The position numbers and the translations under genes were made by a program. A DNA stretch of 64,000 nucleotides, from positions 186,001-250,000 of the forward strand of contig NZ_JBQHTG010000001.1 of assembly GCF_052065835.1 (NCBI RefSeq). Direction: 5' to 3'. This DNA is from Laedolimicola sp934402125 (lineage in GTDB: Bacteria; Bacillota; Clostridia; Lachnospirales; Lachnospiraceae). The notes under the pieces are model-generated. The model had not been told where the DNA came from. It saw only the letters and a list, made by a program, of their open reading frames with translations, and ran no database searches. The stretch's first letter is position 1. Every line of letters starts with the position of its first letter. This document shows, one piece after another, positions 33,472 through 42,362 of this stretch.

Positions 33472-34059
33472 CTAACTTTTTTGCATAATCCGCCGGTAAT
33501 CCTCCGGCCGGTTCATGTTGGCAAAGCATTCCTCCGGCGCGGTGCTGTCACAGATCTCGTAGCCAATCCGGTTCAGAAACGCGAAAACCGAGCCCTTCCG
33601 CTCCCGGATCTCTGCCAGCATTTCATCTGCCAGATCCCTATCGTAGACGCCTGCCAGGGGCTCTTCCTTTCCCCTGTGTCTGAGAATCACCGCTTTCTTC
33701 TCCTTTTCCAGGCTTCGCTTCATCAGTCTTTCCAGCTCCTCCGCCGGAACCAGCGGTATATCCACGCCCAGCACCAGAACCTGCCTCTCCCGCGCCAGAC
33801 GGAAGCAGCTTTCCAGTCCTCCCAGCGGTCCCTTCCCCGGAAACCGATCCGGCGTCACCGGCGCACTGCAGCATGCTCCCCGGTAGCCGGACACCTGAAT
33901 ATCTGTGATTCCCAGTTCCCGACCCTTTTGGATCTGCCATTCCAGAAAGGTACTTTCCCCGATGGGCAGATCGCTTTTATCGCTTCCCATACGGCTGCTT
34001 TTTCCCCCCGCCAGCACCACCAGAGAAATGCCTTCTCCCGGCCGCTTACTTTCGGGCAC
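33472..34059 (-). CDS. mobA: Molybdenum cofactor guanylyltransferase
   Basis: Transfers GMP from GTP to molybdopterin to make the MGD form needed by formate dehydrogenase. The 195-residue protein has the nucleotidyltransferase signature VVLAGGKSSRMGSDKSDLP near the N-terminus, GPLGGLESCF, and VLGVDIPLV with the metal-binding Asp. The start is GTG with GGAGG nine bases upstream, and it overlaps the MOSC-MogA gene by 14 bases. It is the second of two genes upstream of the formate dehydrogenase operon. Confidence 0.88.
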   Translation of the reverse strand: MPESKRPGEGISLVVLAGGKSSRMGSDKSDLPIGESTFLEWQIQKGRELGITDIQVSGYRGACCSAPVTPDRFPGKGPLGGLESCFRLARERQVLVLGVDIPLVPAEELERLMKRSLEKEKKAVILRHRGKEEPLAGVYDRDLADEMLAEIRERKGSVFAFLNRIGYEICDSTAPEECFANMNRPEDYRRIMQKS

Positions 34060-34969
34060 AGTTGGCCGCCTCCCCGGTCAGGATATCCAGTCCGTGTCCC
34101 AGGGACGGCAGGATATATTCCAGGGATTCCCGGACTGCCTTGGGACTGCCCGGCAGATTGATGATCAGCGTACCCTTCCGAATGCAGGCAGCCGCCCGGC
34201 TCAGCATAGCTCTGGGAGTAATGGTCATGCTGTAGGCCCGCATGGCCTCCGGGATTCCCGGAACCATCCGTTCCGCGATATCCATGGTTGCCTCCGGCAT
34301 ACAGTCCCGGGGAGAAAATCCGGTGCCCCCGGTGGTCAGAAGCAGCTCCGCCACCTGCTCATCGGCAATCCGCGCCATCTCCGCCGCCAGCTTTTCCCGG
34401 TCGTCCGGCAGAAGCGCCGTATGCACCACCTGATAGCCGCCTGCCTCCAGGATCTCCCGAATAGCGGGACCACTTAAATCCTCCCGCTCCCCTGCGTAGC
34501 CGGAATCACTGGCCGTCAGAATTGCCGCCCGTCTGGGACGCTTTATCACCCGGATTTCATCGCCATCGGAAATGACGCCGCCCTTTAATACCCGGGTGAA
34601 AATTCCCTCTCTCGGCATAATACAGTCTCCCATAATCTTGAAAATCTCACAGCCGCTGTGACATTTTTTTCCAATCTGTGTTACCTCCAGCAGAACCTCC
34701 CCGCACTGAAGCTGCGTCCCTACGGGAAGCTTCCTCAAATCGATTCCCTGGACAATGAGATTTTCCCCAAAAGCGCCCTCGTCCACCGGCGCTCCCTTTG
34801 CCTTGAAGTCCTCGATTTTTTCATAGGACAGCAGGCTCACCTGACGGTGCCATTTGCCTGCGTGGGCGTCGTTTTCCAGTCCCCAGTCCTCTATGACCCT
34901 TGCGGAATGTACGTTTTTCTTCTGCGTACCCTTTTTCTCACTGATATTTACTGCCATGATCCTGCCCAT
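34046..34969 (-). CDS. MOSC domain-MogA/MoaB fusion protein
   Basis: A 307-residue two-domain protein. The first 143 residues are a MOSC domain (sulfur-carrier/transfer module) with GAFGENLIVQGIDL and a conserved Cys in GKKCHSGCEIF. Residues 147-300 are a molybdopterin adenylyltransferase-like (MogA/MoaB) domain with TASDSGYAG, TTGGTGFSPRD and NLPGSPKAV. It should adenylylate molybdopterin before metal insertion; the MOSC part may handle sulfuration. GGGAGG precedes the ATG. It is transcribed together with mobA and divergently from fdhD. Confidence 0.87.
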   Translation of the reverse strand: MGRIMAVNISEKKGTQKKNVHSARVIEDWGLENDAHAGKWHRQVSLLSYEKIEDFKAKGAPVDEGAFGENLIVQGIDLRKLPVGTQLQCGEVLLEVTQIGKKCHSGCEIFKIMGDCIMPREGIFTRVLKGGVISDGDEIRVIKRPRRAAILTASDSGYAGEREDLSGPAIREILEAGGYQVVHTALLPDDREKLAAEMARIADEQVAELLLTTGGTGFSPRDCMPEATMDIAERMVPGIPEAMRAYSMTITPRAMLSRAAACIRKGTLIINLPGSPKAVRESLEYILPSLGHGLDILTGEAANCARK

Positions 34970-35131
34970 GCTATCGTTCCTCCCTTATTCTGCCGTCTGC
35001 TTTTTCCAACGCGGACAGCTTCCAAATCCTCTGTCTTCTATGGTACCCGATCTCGGCCCGCAAATCAACACTTATTACAAATCAGGCGATTTATTTTTTT
35101 GATTTTCTGGTACTTTTTCACAATCACAGAT

Positions 35132-35160
35132 TTGACACGCCCGAAGTACCCATGTATAAT
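35132..35160 (+). promoter_or_regulatory. Perfect sigma-A promoter of the fdhD-hydS-moaCA operon
   Basis: TTGACA and TATAAT are separated by exactly 17 bases. The start is near 35167, giving a 40-base leader with a small GGGGC-GGGAA-GCCCC hairpin and AGGAGC before the fdhD ATG. Confidence 0.9.
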
Positions 35161-35206
35161 GGAGACGGGGCGGGAAGCCCCACATTATTCAGGAGCATAA
35201 AATCCC

Positions 35207-36025
35207 ATGTATATCAATGAATTATACGACAAGCTTCCGCTTCTTTCCGCGGAAACCTATACCTATATCGACCGAGACGGCGACTGCCATACCGAGTCCG
35301 AACCGGTTCTCACAGAGCATGTCCTGGACGTCTATCTCAATGATCGGCTGACTATGAAGCTGGTCTGTATTCCCCAGTATCTGACCGAGCTGGTGCTGGG
35401 CCGCCTTCTGACCGAAGGAATCCTGGAGGACGCTTCTGATGTGGAGCAAATCTATATCTGTGAGCACGGACGGCGCGCCCGGGTGGTGCTGTGTGAAAAA
35501 GAGGGGGGAAATGCCAGCACTTCCGCGGAGCCCTTTACAGAGCTTACGCCCTCCTGCTGCACCGGGAATCATATTTTAAATGATTATTTTCTGACCGGGA
35601 AGCCGGTAAAGCCGGTGACTCCCATTTCCTGGAAGGCAGAGCAGGTCTTTGATCTGGCCGACCGCTTCCACGCAGGTATGCCTCTCCATGGACAGACCTG
35701 GGCCACCCACAGCTGTTTTCTGGCAAAGGACGGCCAGCTTCTCTTCCAATGCGAGGATATCGGCCGGCACAATGCCCTGGATAAAGCCATTGGCTATGCC
35801 CTGCGTCACGGGATTCCTCTTTCCCGGTGCATGGTCTATTCCAGCGGCCGGATTCCCACTGATATGGCTATGAAAGCTATCCGGGCCGGAATCCCCATTC
35901 TCGCAAGCAAGGCCTCGCCCACAGCGGAAGCCATCGCCCTCGCAAAAGAATACGGCCTCACCCTGGTCTGCGCGGCAAGGCGGGACCGGATGAAGCTGTT
36001 CGCCGGGACGAAGCCCGAGGGCTGA
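35207..36025 (+). CDS. fdhD: Formate dehydrogenase accessory sulfurtransferase FdhD
   Basis: Delivers sulfur to the bis-MGD cofactor, a step needed for formate dehydrogenase activity. The 272-residue protein has the family signature CEDIGRHNALDKAIG and SSGRIPTDMAMKAIRAG, and the loop TPSCCTGN with two adjacent cysteines in place of the more common CxxC. Its target is most likely the fdhA product encoded on the other strand. It is the first gene of a five-gene operon driven by the consensus promoter at 35132-35160. Confidence 0.93.
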   Translation: MYINELYDKLPLLSAETYTYIDRDGDCHTESEPVLTEHVLDVYLNDRLTMKLVCIPQYLTELVLGRLLTEGILEDASDVEQIYICEHGRRARVVLCEKEGGNASTSAEPFTELTPSCCTGNHILNDYFLTGKPVKPVTPISWKAEQVFDLADRFHAGMPLHGQTWATHSCFLAKDGQLLFQCEDIGRHNALDKAIGYALRHGIPLSRCMVYSSGRIPTDMAMKAIRAGIPILASKASPTAEAIALAKEYGLTLVCAARRDRMKLFAGTKPEG

Positions 36026-36084
36026 AATGTTTTCTCTGACAGGTTTGTATTTTATTATCACACACAGGAAAGGCAGGTTTTTCC

Positions 36085-37842
36085 ATGTCTCCAATCTATG
36101 CCGACACTTCCTTTTTAAGATTTAAAAAGGTACACTGTAAGAACTGTTATAAATGCGTCCGGAACTGTCCCGTAAAGGCGATCCGGATCTCCAACCATCA
36201 GGCGCAGATTCTGGAGGATCAGTGTATCCTCTGTGAAAAATGTACCCTGGTCTGTCCCCAGAACGCCAAGGAAGAGCTGAACATGATTCCGAAGATCCAT
36301 GACTTTCTGAAGGCAGGCGGACAGGTCATTGCTTCCATTCACCCGGCCTACGTGGCAGAATTCGGCCCCGACAGTCTTCCGGCCCTGACTGCCGCCCTGA
36401 AAAAGCTTGGAATCTCCGACGCTTTTGACGCGGCCGCAGGCGCTTACCTGGTTAAAACCGAATACGAACGGCTGATCAATGAGCGGGCACAGAGGCTGCC
36501 CACCATCTCCTCCAACTGTCCGGTTATCGTACAGCTGATCCAGAAACGCTACCCGGATCTGATCCCCTATCTGGCCCCGGTGCTGTCCTCCATGCAGGCC
36601 CACGGGAAATATCTGAAGGAGCAGTATCCGAACGCGCGGATCCTCTCCATCTCTCCCTGTATCTCCGGTCTGGCCCAGATGCGGGAGCATGAAAATTATG
36701 TGGACTATGTCATCACCTTCAGTGAGCTGCAGCAATGGCTTACGGCCGCCCAGGTGCAGGTAGAGACCCTTACGCCTCCCCTGCCGGGACAGGCCGCCGA
36801 TATCCGTCTGTCCCGGATAGCCGCCATGTCCGGCGGCTTCACCATGGCCATGCACCCTTCCGCCCACCAGCGCGCTCTGCCTGCCTGCGGGATCGACAGC
36901 TGCAAGCAGATTCTAAAGGAGCTGACAGAGAACCCCAAGAGCTATTCCAACTGCTTTCTGGAGCTGAACGCCTGTCCCAATGGCTGTATCGGCGGGCCGT
37001 CCTTCCGGCGAACGAAGACCGGCCTCCTTCACGGCATGATCCGTCTCCAGAACGCTTCCTTAAGCAACGGAATTTCCGATTATGAAAAGGACGACTTCTC
37101 CGCGGCTGCTCTGACCGATATCAGCCGCCATTACGATACCTTTGTCCTGCGGCGGGAGGATACACCGGCTTCGGAAGAGGAGATCCGCAAGGTACTGGCC
37201 CAGATGGGAAAATTCACGCCGGAGGACGAACTGAACTGCGGCGCCTGCGGCTACAATACCTGCCGGGAAAAGGCCCGAGCGGTTCTGTCCGGTAAGGCGG
37301 AGATCTCCATGTGCGTCCCCTTCATGCGGGAGCGCCAGGAAAGCTATTCCAATAAAATCATCAATGTAATGCCCGGCATTCTGGTCACGGTTGATTACCA
37401 GCTGAAGGTTATCCACATGAATCAGGCCGCCCGGGATCTGTTCGATCCCCTGCATAAGAAGGAGCTGATTGGCGCGCCGGTTTCCGATCTTATGGACGAT
37501 TATTCCCTGGTCAACCTGATTTCCTTCGACAAAAACCGTTCCGACGATCAGATTTACCTGGAGGATCGGAAGATCTATCTGGAACGGACTCTGGCCAACG
37601 ATCGGAAAAATCAGCTGATTCTCTGTGTCATGAAGGACATCACCCGGGAAATGGAGGAAAAGCTGCGGATCCGGAAAGCCCGGAACAACGCGGCCGCCAT
37701 GGCTGACAAGCTGGCCGCCGAGCAGCTGAAGCTGGTTCATCAGATCGCAAGCCTCCTGGGAGAAACCGCCGCCGACACCAAGGTGGCAGTGGAACAGCTG
37801 AAGCGCACCATTCTCAGAGAGGATGAGGATTTCGATGAATAA
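36085..37842 (+). CDS. Sensory [FeFe]-hydrogenase with PAS domain (HydS-like)
   Basis: A 585-residue protein with two N-terminal [4Fe-4S] motifs (C18-C21-C24-C28 and C47-C50-C53-C57), an H-cluster domain, an extra four-Cys iron-sulfur domain (CGACGYNTCREKA near 388) and a PAS domain (about 425-520), ending in a short coil. H-cluster ligands are present as SSNCP (C145), SPC (C192) and NACPNGC (C297, C301). The residue before C145, a proton-transfer Cys in catalytic enzymes, is Asn, and the second motif lacks the usual Lys. This fits group C sensory hydrogenases, which sense H2 rather than turn it over fast. It overlaps the downstream PP2C phosphatase gene by eight bases, a pairing known for this group. 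Confidence 0.85.
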   Translation: MSPIYADTSFLRFKKVHCKNCYKCVRNCPVKAIRISNHQAQILEDQCILCEKCTLVCPQNAKEELNMIPKIHDFLKAGGQVIASIHPAYVAEFGPDSLPALTAALKKLGISDAFDAAAGAYLVKTEYERLINERAQRLPTISSNCPVIVQLIQKRYPDLIPYLAPVLSSMQAHGKYLKEQYPNARILSISPCISGLAQMREHENYVDYVITFSELQQWLTAAQVQVETLTPPLPGQAADIRLSRIAAMSGGFTMAMHPSAHQRALPACGIDSCKQILKELTENPKSYSNCFLELNACPNGCIGGPSFRRTKTGLLHGMIRLQNASLSNGISDYEKDDFSAAALTDISRHYDTFVLRREDTPASEEEIRKVLAQMGKFTPEDELNCGACGYNTCREKARAVLSGKAEISMCVPFMRERQESYSNKIINVMPGILVTVDYQLKVIHMNQAARDLFDPLHKKELIGAPVSDLMDDYSLVNLISFDKNRSDDQIYLEDRKIYLERTLANDRKNQLILCVMKDITREMEEKLRIRKARNNAAAMADKLAAEQLKLVHQIASLLGETAADTKVAVEQLKRTILREDEDFDE

Positions 37843-39037
37843 GGACAAAAATTACCGTCTGAACGTCTCCTTCCACGGACTGGTGACGGATTTCGGCTGG
37901 ATAAGCCTCAATAAAAAACGGGAAAGTATCTGCGGCGATTTCTTTGACATCACCGAAAATGAGGAGGATCATGTGCTGGTGCTGTCCGACGGCCTGGGAA
38001 GCGGCGTCAAAGCCAACATTCTCTCCACTCTGACCGCCCGGATGCTCAGCCATATGATTATCAAAAAGCTTCCCATTCACGACGCGGTGGCTGCCGTGGC
38101 CGACACGCTTCCGGTCTGCAGCGTCCGGCATCTGGCCTACTCCACCTTCACCGTGCTGGATATCCGGGGACGGCAGGCCCTGCTCTACCAGTTCGACAAC
38201 CCGGACGCGATCCTGATCCGGGACGGCAAGGTAACGGCCTACCCCTATTCCACCTTCACCCTGAAGGAAAAGGTGATCCACGAAAGCACCTTTGATCTGC
38301 GGGAAAATGACATGCTGATTCTCATGTCCGACGGCGTCACCAACGCGGGAATGGGAAAAACCACCGACGGTGGCTGGGGCCGCAATGAGGTCTTACGCTT
38401 CTGTCAGAAGAAGTACCGCCCGGGTATGAGCGCCCAGGAAATGGCTGTAGCTATCGCTTATGCGGGACTGGCCCTGAATCTGGAGGAGACCGACGACGAC
38501 CTGACGGTTCTGGCCTTACGCTTCTGCAAAAAGCAGACGGTCAATCTGATGATTGGCCCGCCCACTACTTCTGAGCAGGATTCCACCTATATGGAAAGCT
38601 TCTGGAAGAAGGAAGGAAAGCATGTGATCTGCGGCGGCACCACGGCGAAAATCGCGGCCCGGTATCTGCGTCAGCCTCTGACCACCATCGAAGGATCCGC
38701 GGTGGATGACGTGCCCTCCCTGATGCGCCTGCCCGGGGCAGATCTGGTGACGGAAGGCTTGCTGACCCTGGAACGTCTGCTGGAATACTGCGAAGATTTC
38801 CGGGAAGACCGCCTGTGTTTCCATGAGATGCTGCAGAAGAAGGACGGAGCTGCCCAGCTTGGCCGCCTGCTCTTTACCTGGGCTACCGACATCAACCTCT
38901 TTTTCGGCAACGCCTATAACCCGGCCTATACCGGCTCCGACATTACCGCGGAGACCAAGACGAAAACCGTAGAGGCGCTGATGGAGCACCTGAAGCGGGC
39001 GGGAAAGAACGTGACGATTTCGTTCTGGGCCGTATAA
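37835..39037 (+). CDS. SpoIIE-type PP2C serine phosphatase
   Basis: A 400-residue protein phosphatase. The PP2C/SpoIIE domain spans about residues 10-230 with metal-binding acidic motifs GDFFDI, LSDGLGSG, LMSDGVTN and ETDDDLTVLALR. The remaining 170 residues form a second domain (ICGGTTAKIAARYL) that resembles the C-terminal part seen in hydrogenase-linked phosphatases and has no named function known to me. The start is the ATG inside the end of hydS, with GAGG six bases upstream. It probably relays the hydrogenase signal by dephosphorylating an anti-sigma antagonist or another protein; no such partner is in the window. Confidence 0.82.
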   Translation: MNKDKNYRLNVSFHGLVTDFGWISLNKKRESICGDFFDITENEEDHVLVLSDGLGSGVKANILSTLTARMLSHMIIKKLPIHDAVAAVADTLPVCSVRHLAYSTFTVLDIRGRQALLYQFDNPDAILIRDGKVTAYPYSTFTLKEKVIHESTFDLRENDMLILMSDGVTNAGMGKTTDGGWGRNEVLRFCQKKYRPGMSAQEMAVAIAYAGLALNLEETDDDLTVLALRFCKKQTVNLMIGPPTTSEQDSTYMESFWKKEGKHVICGGTTAKIAARYLRQPLTTIEGSAVDDVPSLMRLPGADLVTEGLLTLERLLEYCEDFREDRLCFHEMLQKKDGAAQLGRLLFTWATDINLFFGNAYNPAYTGSDITAETKTKTVEALMEHLKRAGKNVTISFWAV

Positions 39038-39054
39038 ATTAAAGGAGAAGAATC

Positions 39055-39537
39055 ATGAGTGAATTTACACATTTTAACCGGCAGGGAGAAGCCATCATGG
39101 TGGACGTAAGCGCCAAGGCAGAAACCGCCAGGGAGGCTGTGGCCGAGGGCCGCATTTCCATGAGCCGGGAATGCTTTGAAAAGATAAAAGAAGGGGAAAT
39201 GGGAAAGGGCGACGTTCTCTGCGTGGCCCGGGTAGCCGGAATCATGGGCGCCAAAAAGACCTCCGAGCTGATTCCCCTCTGCCACCTGCTGAACCTGACC
39301 AAGGTAGAAATCCGCTTTGTCTTAGAGGAGGAAACTGCCTCAGTCCGGGCGGTCTGCACCGTCCGCACCACCGGAAAGACCGGCGTGGAAATGGAGGCAC
39401 TGACCGGCGTCCAGATCACACTCCTGACTATCTACGATATGTGCAAGGCCGTCGATAAGGGTATGGAGATGTCCGATATCCATCTCTGCCGCAAAAGCGG
39501 CGGAAAAAGCGGAGAGTTTGTGAGAAAGGCGGAATAA
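39055..39537 (+). CDS. moaC: Cyclic pyranopterin monophosphate synthase MoaC
   Basis: Carries out the second half of the first step of molybdopterin synthesis, turning the MoaA product into cyclic pyranopterin monophosphate. The 160-residue protein starts with the family-typical THFNRQGEAIMVDVSAK and has IPLCHLLNLTKVE, KTGVEMEALTGV and the C-terminal KSGGKSG. GGAGAAG precedes the ATG. It lies between the phosphatase gene and moaA in the same operon. Confidence 0.95.
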   Translation: MSEFTHFNRQGEAIMVDVSAKAETAREAVAEGRISMSRECFEKIKEGEMGKGDVLCVARVAGIMGAKKTSELIPLCHLLNLTKVEIRFVLEEETASVRAVCTVRTTGKTGVEMEALTGVQITLLTIYDMCKAVDKGMEMSDIHLCRKSGGKSGEFVRKAE

Positions 39538-39541
39538 CCCT

Positions 39542-40513
39542 ATGAAAGACCAATATGGACGGGATATCGACTATCTGCGCGTCTCCATCACCGACCGCTG
39601 CAACCTGCGCTGCCGCTACTGTATGCCCGACGGTATCGAATGGCTTCCCATGGAGGAGATTCTGAGCCTGGAGGAGGTCACCGAAGCCTGCCGCCAGGCC
39701 GCAGCTCTGGGTATTCGTAAAATCAAAGTGACCGGCGGCGAGCCTCTGGTCCGCAGAGGCTGCACCGATCTCATCGGTATGCTGAGCGCCCTGCCCGGTA
39801 TCGAGCAGGTCACCCTAACCACCAACGGAATCCTGCTGGCCTCCTGTGCCGACGAGCTCTGCCGCCAGGGACTTCACGCGGTCAACATCAGCCTGGATAC
39901 CCTCGACCCGGTAAAATATGCCGAAATCACCGGCTTTGATCGGCTTTCCTCCGTACTGGATGGAATCCGCGCCATGGAGGAACGCCGGATTCCGGTCAAG
40001 ATCAACGCCGTTCTCCAGCGGGGCGTCAACGATATGGAATGTATCGCCCTGGCGGAGCTTGCGAAAAACCATAAGCTGGACGTACGTTTTATCGAGCTGA
40101 TGCCCATCGGCTACGGAAAAACCCTGGAGCCTGTGTCCAACCCGGAGATTCTTAGACGCCTGCGCGCCCATTACGGCTCCGAGCGGGTGATCCCGGATTC
40201 CCGTACCCACGGCAATGGCCCCGCCCGCTATTACCGGATCGACGGCTTTTCGGGCAGTATCGGTTTTATCAGCGCCATTCATGGGAAATTCTGCAGCTCC
40301 TGCAACCGGATCCGCCTGACGGCCACCGGGGATATCAAGCCCTGTCTGTGCTACAGCGACCATATTTCCATAAAAAATGCCCTCCGGAACGGAAGTCCGG
40401 AGGACGTAAAAGCCCTGCTGGCCCAGGCTATCAGTCAGAAGCCCGCAGCCCATTGCTTTGAAAATATTCCGACCGTAACGGAACGAAAGGAAATGTCCCG
40501 TATCGGAGGCTGA
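39542..40513 (+). CDS. moaA: GTP 3',8-cyclase MoaA
   Basis: A radical SAM enzyme that rearranges GTP in the first step of molybdopterin synthesis. The 323-residue protein has the N-terminal cluster motif CNLRCRYCM (CxxxCxxC), the SAM-binding GGEP, and a second cluster site near the C-terminus (CSSCNRIRLTATGDIKPCL). The C-terminus lacks the classical GG end but closes with RIGG. It is the last gene of the fdhD operon. Its stop codon lies one base from the stop of convergent modC, with no room for a terminator. Confidence 0.95.
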   Translation: MKDQYGRDIDYLRVSITDRCNLRCRYCMPDGIEWLPMEEILSLEEVTEACRQAAALGIRKIKVTGGEPLVRRGCTDLIGMLSALPGIEQVTLTTNGILLASCADELCRQGLHAVNISLDTLDPVKYAEITGFDRLSSVLDGIRAMEERRIPVKINAVLQRGVNDMECIALAELAKNHKLDVRFIELMPIGYGKTLEPVSNPEILRRLRAHYGSERVIPDSRTHGNGPARYYRIDGFSGSIGFISAIHGKFCSSCNRIRLTATGDIKPCLCYSDHISIKNALRNGSPEDVKALLAQAISQKPAAHCFENIPTVTERKEMSRIGG

Positions 40514-40514
40514 C

Positions 40515-41645
40515 CTATCTTAACACCATCACGTCCGCAGGATTCACATGAAGCCAGAGTGTATCCTGCGGATTTTCTCTGTCCGCAAACTCCCTTTCAC
40601 AGAATTCCCGCCAGTGTTCCTTGGTGATCTCCACACGGATCCGGTCGAAATGGTTCTTCCGGCTCTCCTGTGAATTCTCCGCATGCTCCGGCGTCACCAT
40701 CAGCACCGTGGAAAAGACGTCGTCAATAACCCGGTCAATCCGGCACCGGAAGGTATTCTCCGGCTGCGTCGCCGCCTCTTTTTCTCCCATCAGCCCGATA
40801 TAATGGCTGCGCACGCCCACATAGCGGACGTCCTCTGTGTCCGGTTCGTGTTCTCCGCTGTAGAAAAGCGTCTCGCCCCAGTCCTGCACAGTTACCCGGC
40901 CCTTCCCCGTAACCCGGGCCCGCGCGAAGTTTTTACAGCCGGACAGCAGCGCAGCCGCCCTGGACTTTGGCGCTTCGAAGAGCTGCTTTACCGGAATCAC
41001 CGGACTTGAAGAACCCTGATCCATCACACATACCCGGTCGCAGATCCGGTACACCTCGTCCCGGCTGTGGGACACAAACAGGGTGGGGCCGCCGAACTCC
41101 TTCAGCGTCTCCAGAAGCTCCTGCTCCAGATTCCAGCGCAGATAACCGTCCAGCGCAGAAAAAGGCTCGTCCAGCATCAGCACACGGGGGCTGGAGAGGA
41201 AGATCCGCGCCAGCGCCACCCTCTGCTGCTGGCCTCCGGAAAGCTCCGCAGGCTTATGCTTCTCCAGACCCTTCAGCTCGAACTTTTCCAGCATTTCCTG
41301 AATTCTTATCTCCGCTTCTTTTTTCCCGGTCTTTTCTGCCTTCAGTCCCGTCATCAGATTCTGGCGCACCGTCATATTGGGAAATAGGGCGTAATTCTGG
41401 AACAACAGTCCCACATGGCGATCCTGGGGCCGTAGATTGATGTTCTTCTTCGAATCAAAAAGCACCCGGCCGTCCAGCTCTATATATCCTTCGTCCGGCT
41501 TCACGATACCCGCAATACAGCGGAGAGTCATGCTCTTGCCGCAGCCGGAGGCTCCCAGAATCCCGGTCACCCCCTCCGCAGCCTTAAACTGCGTTTCCAG
41601 CCGGAAATCTCCCAGTTTTTTTCTGATATCCACATACAATGACAT
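40515..41645 (-). CDS. modC: Molybdate ABC transporter ATPase ModC
   Basis: The cytoplasmic ATPase of molybdate import. The 376-residue protein has Walker A GASGCGKSM (residues 32-40), signature LSGGQQQRVALAR and Walker B VLMLDEPFSALD, followed by VSHSRDEVYRI typical of ModC. The C-terminal part (about 240-376) is a TOBE-like regulatory domain, here with NFARARVTGKGRVTV. GGGAGG precedes the ATG. It is the third gene of modABC. Confidence 0.92.
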   Translation of the reverse strand: MSLYVDIRKKLGDFRLETQFKAAEGVTGILGASGCGKSMTLRCIAGIVKPDEGYIELDGRVLFDSKKNINLRPQDRHVGLLFQNYALFPNMTVRQNLMTGLKAEKTGKKEAEIRIQEMLEKFELKGLEKHKPAELSGGQQQRVALARIFLSSPRVLMLDEPFSALDGYLRWNLEQELLETLKEFGGPTLFVSHSRDEVYRICDRVCVMDQGSSSPVIPVKQLFEAPKSRAAALLSGCKNFARARVTGKGRVTVQDWGETLFYSGEHEPDTEDVRYVGVRSHYIGLMGEKEAATQPENTFRCRIDRVIDDVFSTVLMVTPEHAENSQESRKNHFDRIRVEITKEHWREFCEREFADRENPQDTLWLHVNPADVMVLR

Positions 41646-41650
41646 CTACG

Positions 41651-42343
41651 CTACCTCCCGGCCTCTCGTTTTATACCCATGCGGGAAGCCCGCTCGCTTT
41701 TTTCCAACAGATTTACCACCAGCAGTACCACTGCCGAGATCGCCACGTTGACCAAAACCCACCGGAAGGCCAGGGCATCGTTGTCCGTCCGCCAGAGCTG
41801 ATAGACGGTGGTGGAAATGGTCGCGGTCCGGCCCGGCGTATAACCGGCCACCATGCTGGTGGCCCCATACTCGCCCAGGGCTCTGGCAAAGGCCAGGACG
41901 GCTCCCGCCAGAATGCCCTGCCTGCAGGCCGGCATCCGGATCCGCCAGAAGATAAAGCTGTTGGACAGGCCCAGGGTCTGTCCGGAATAGGCGTAAGTCT
42001 CATCGAAGCTCTCAAAAGCTCCCCGGGCTGTCCGGTACATCAGCGGAAAGGCCACCACAGCCGCCGCGAAAATACCGGAATACCAGGTCATTACCAGCTT
42101 GGTTCCAAAATTTTCCATAAACCAGGCGCCCAGCGGTCTTCTGGGTCCCATCACCATCAGCAGAAAATATCCGACTACCGTGGGCGGCAGGACCAGGGGC
42201 AGCGTCAGCACCACGTCCAGCACGCCCTTCACCACCGGGTGAAGCTTTGCGATATAGTAAGCCGCAAAAATGCCCGTAAAAAACACGATCACACTGGCAA
42301 TCAGCGCAATACGCAGGGAATTATACAGGGGAAACCAGTCCAT
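41651..42343 (-). CDS. modB: Molybdate ABC transporter permease ModB
   Basis: The membrane subunit of molybdate import, 230 residues with five to six transmembrane helices. Family-specific stretches are LPLVLPPTVVGYFLL and the EAA loop LGEYGATSMVAGYTPGRTATI. It lies 19 bases after modA and five bases before modC. Confidence 0.93.
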   Translation of the reverse strand: MDWFPLYNSLRIALIASVIVFFTGIFAAYYIAKLHPVVKGVLDVVLTLPLVLPPTVVGYFLLMVMGPRRPLGAWFMENFGTKLVMTWYSGIFAAAVVAFPLMYRTARGAFESFDETYAYSGQTLGLSNSFIFWRIRMPACRQGILAGAVLAFARALGEYGATSMVAGYTPGRTATISTTVYQLWRTDNDALAFRWVLVNVAISAVVLLVVNLLEKSERASRMGIKREAGR

Positions 42344-42362
42344 AAAACTCTACTCCGTCCTT

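Noticed and set aside
34970..35206. Molybdenum cofactor riboswitch between the MOSC-MogA gene and fdhD
   Set aside because: The fdhD leader is only about 40 bases, and the remaining sequence shows no extended conserved hairpin set.
36085..37842. Catalytic, H2-producing hydrogenase
   Set aside because: The proton-transfer Cys is replaced by Asn, the second H-cluster motif is degenerate and a PAS domain is attached, which fits a sensor better.
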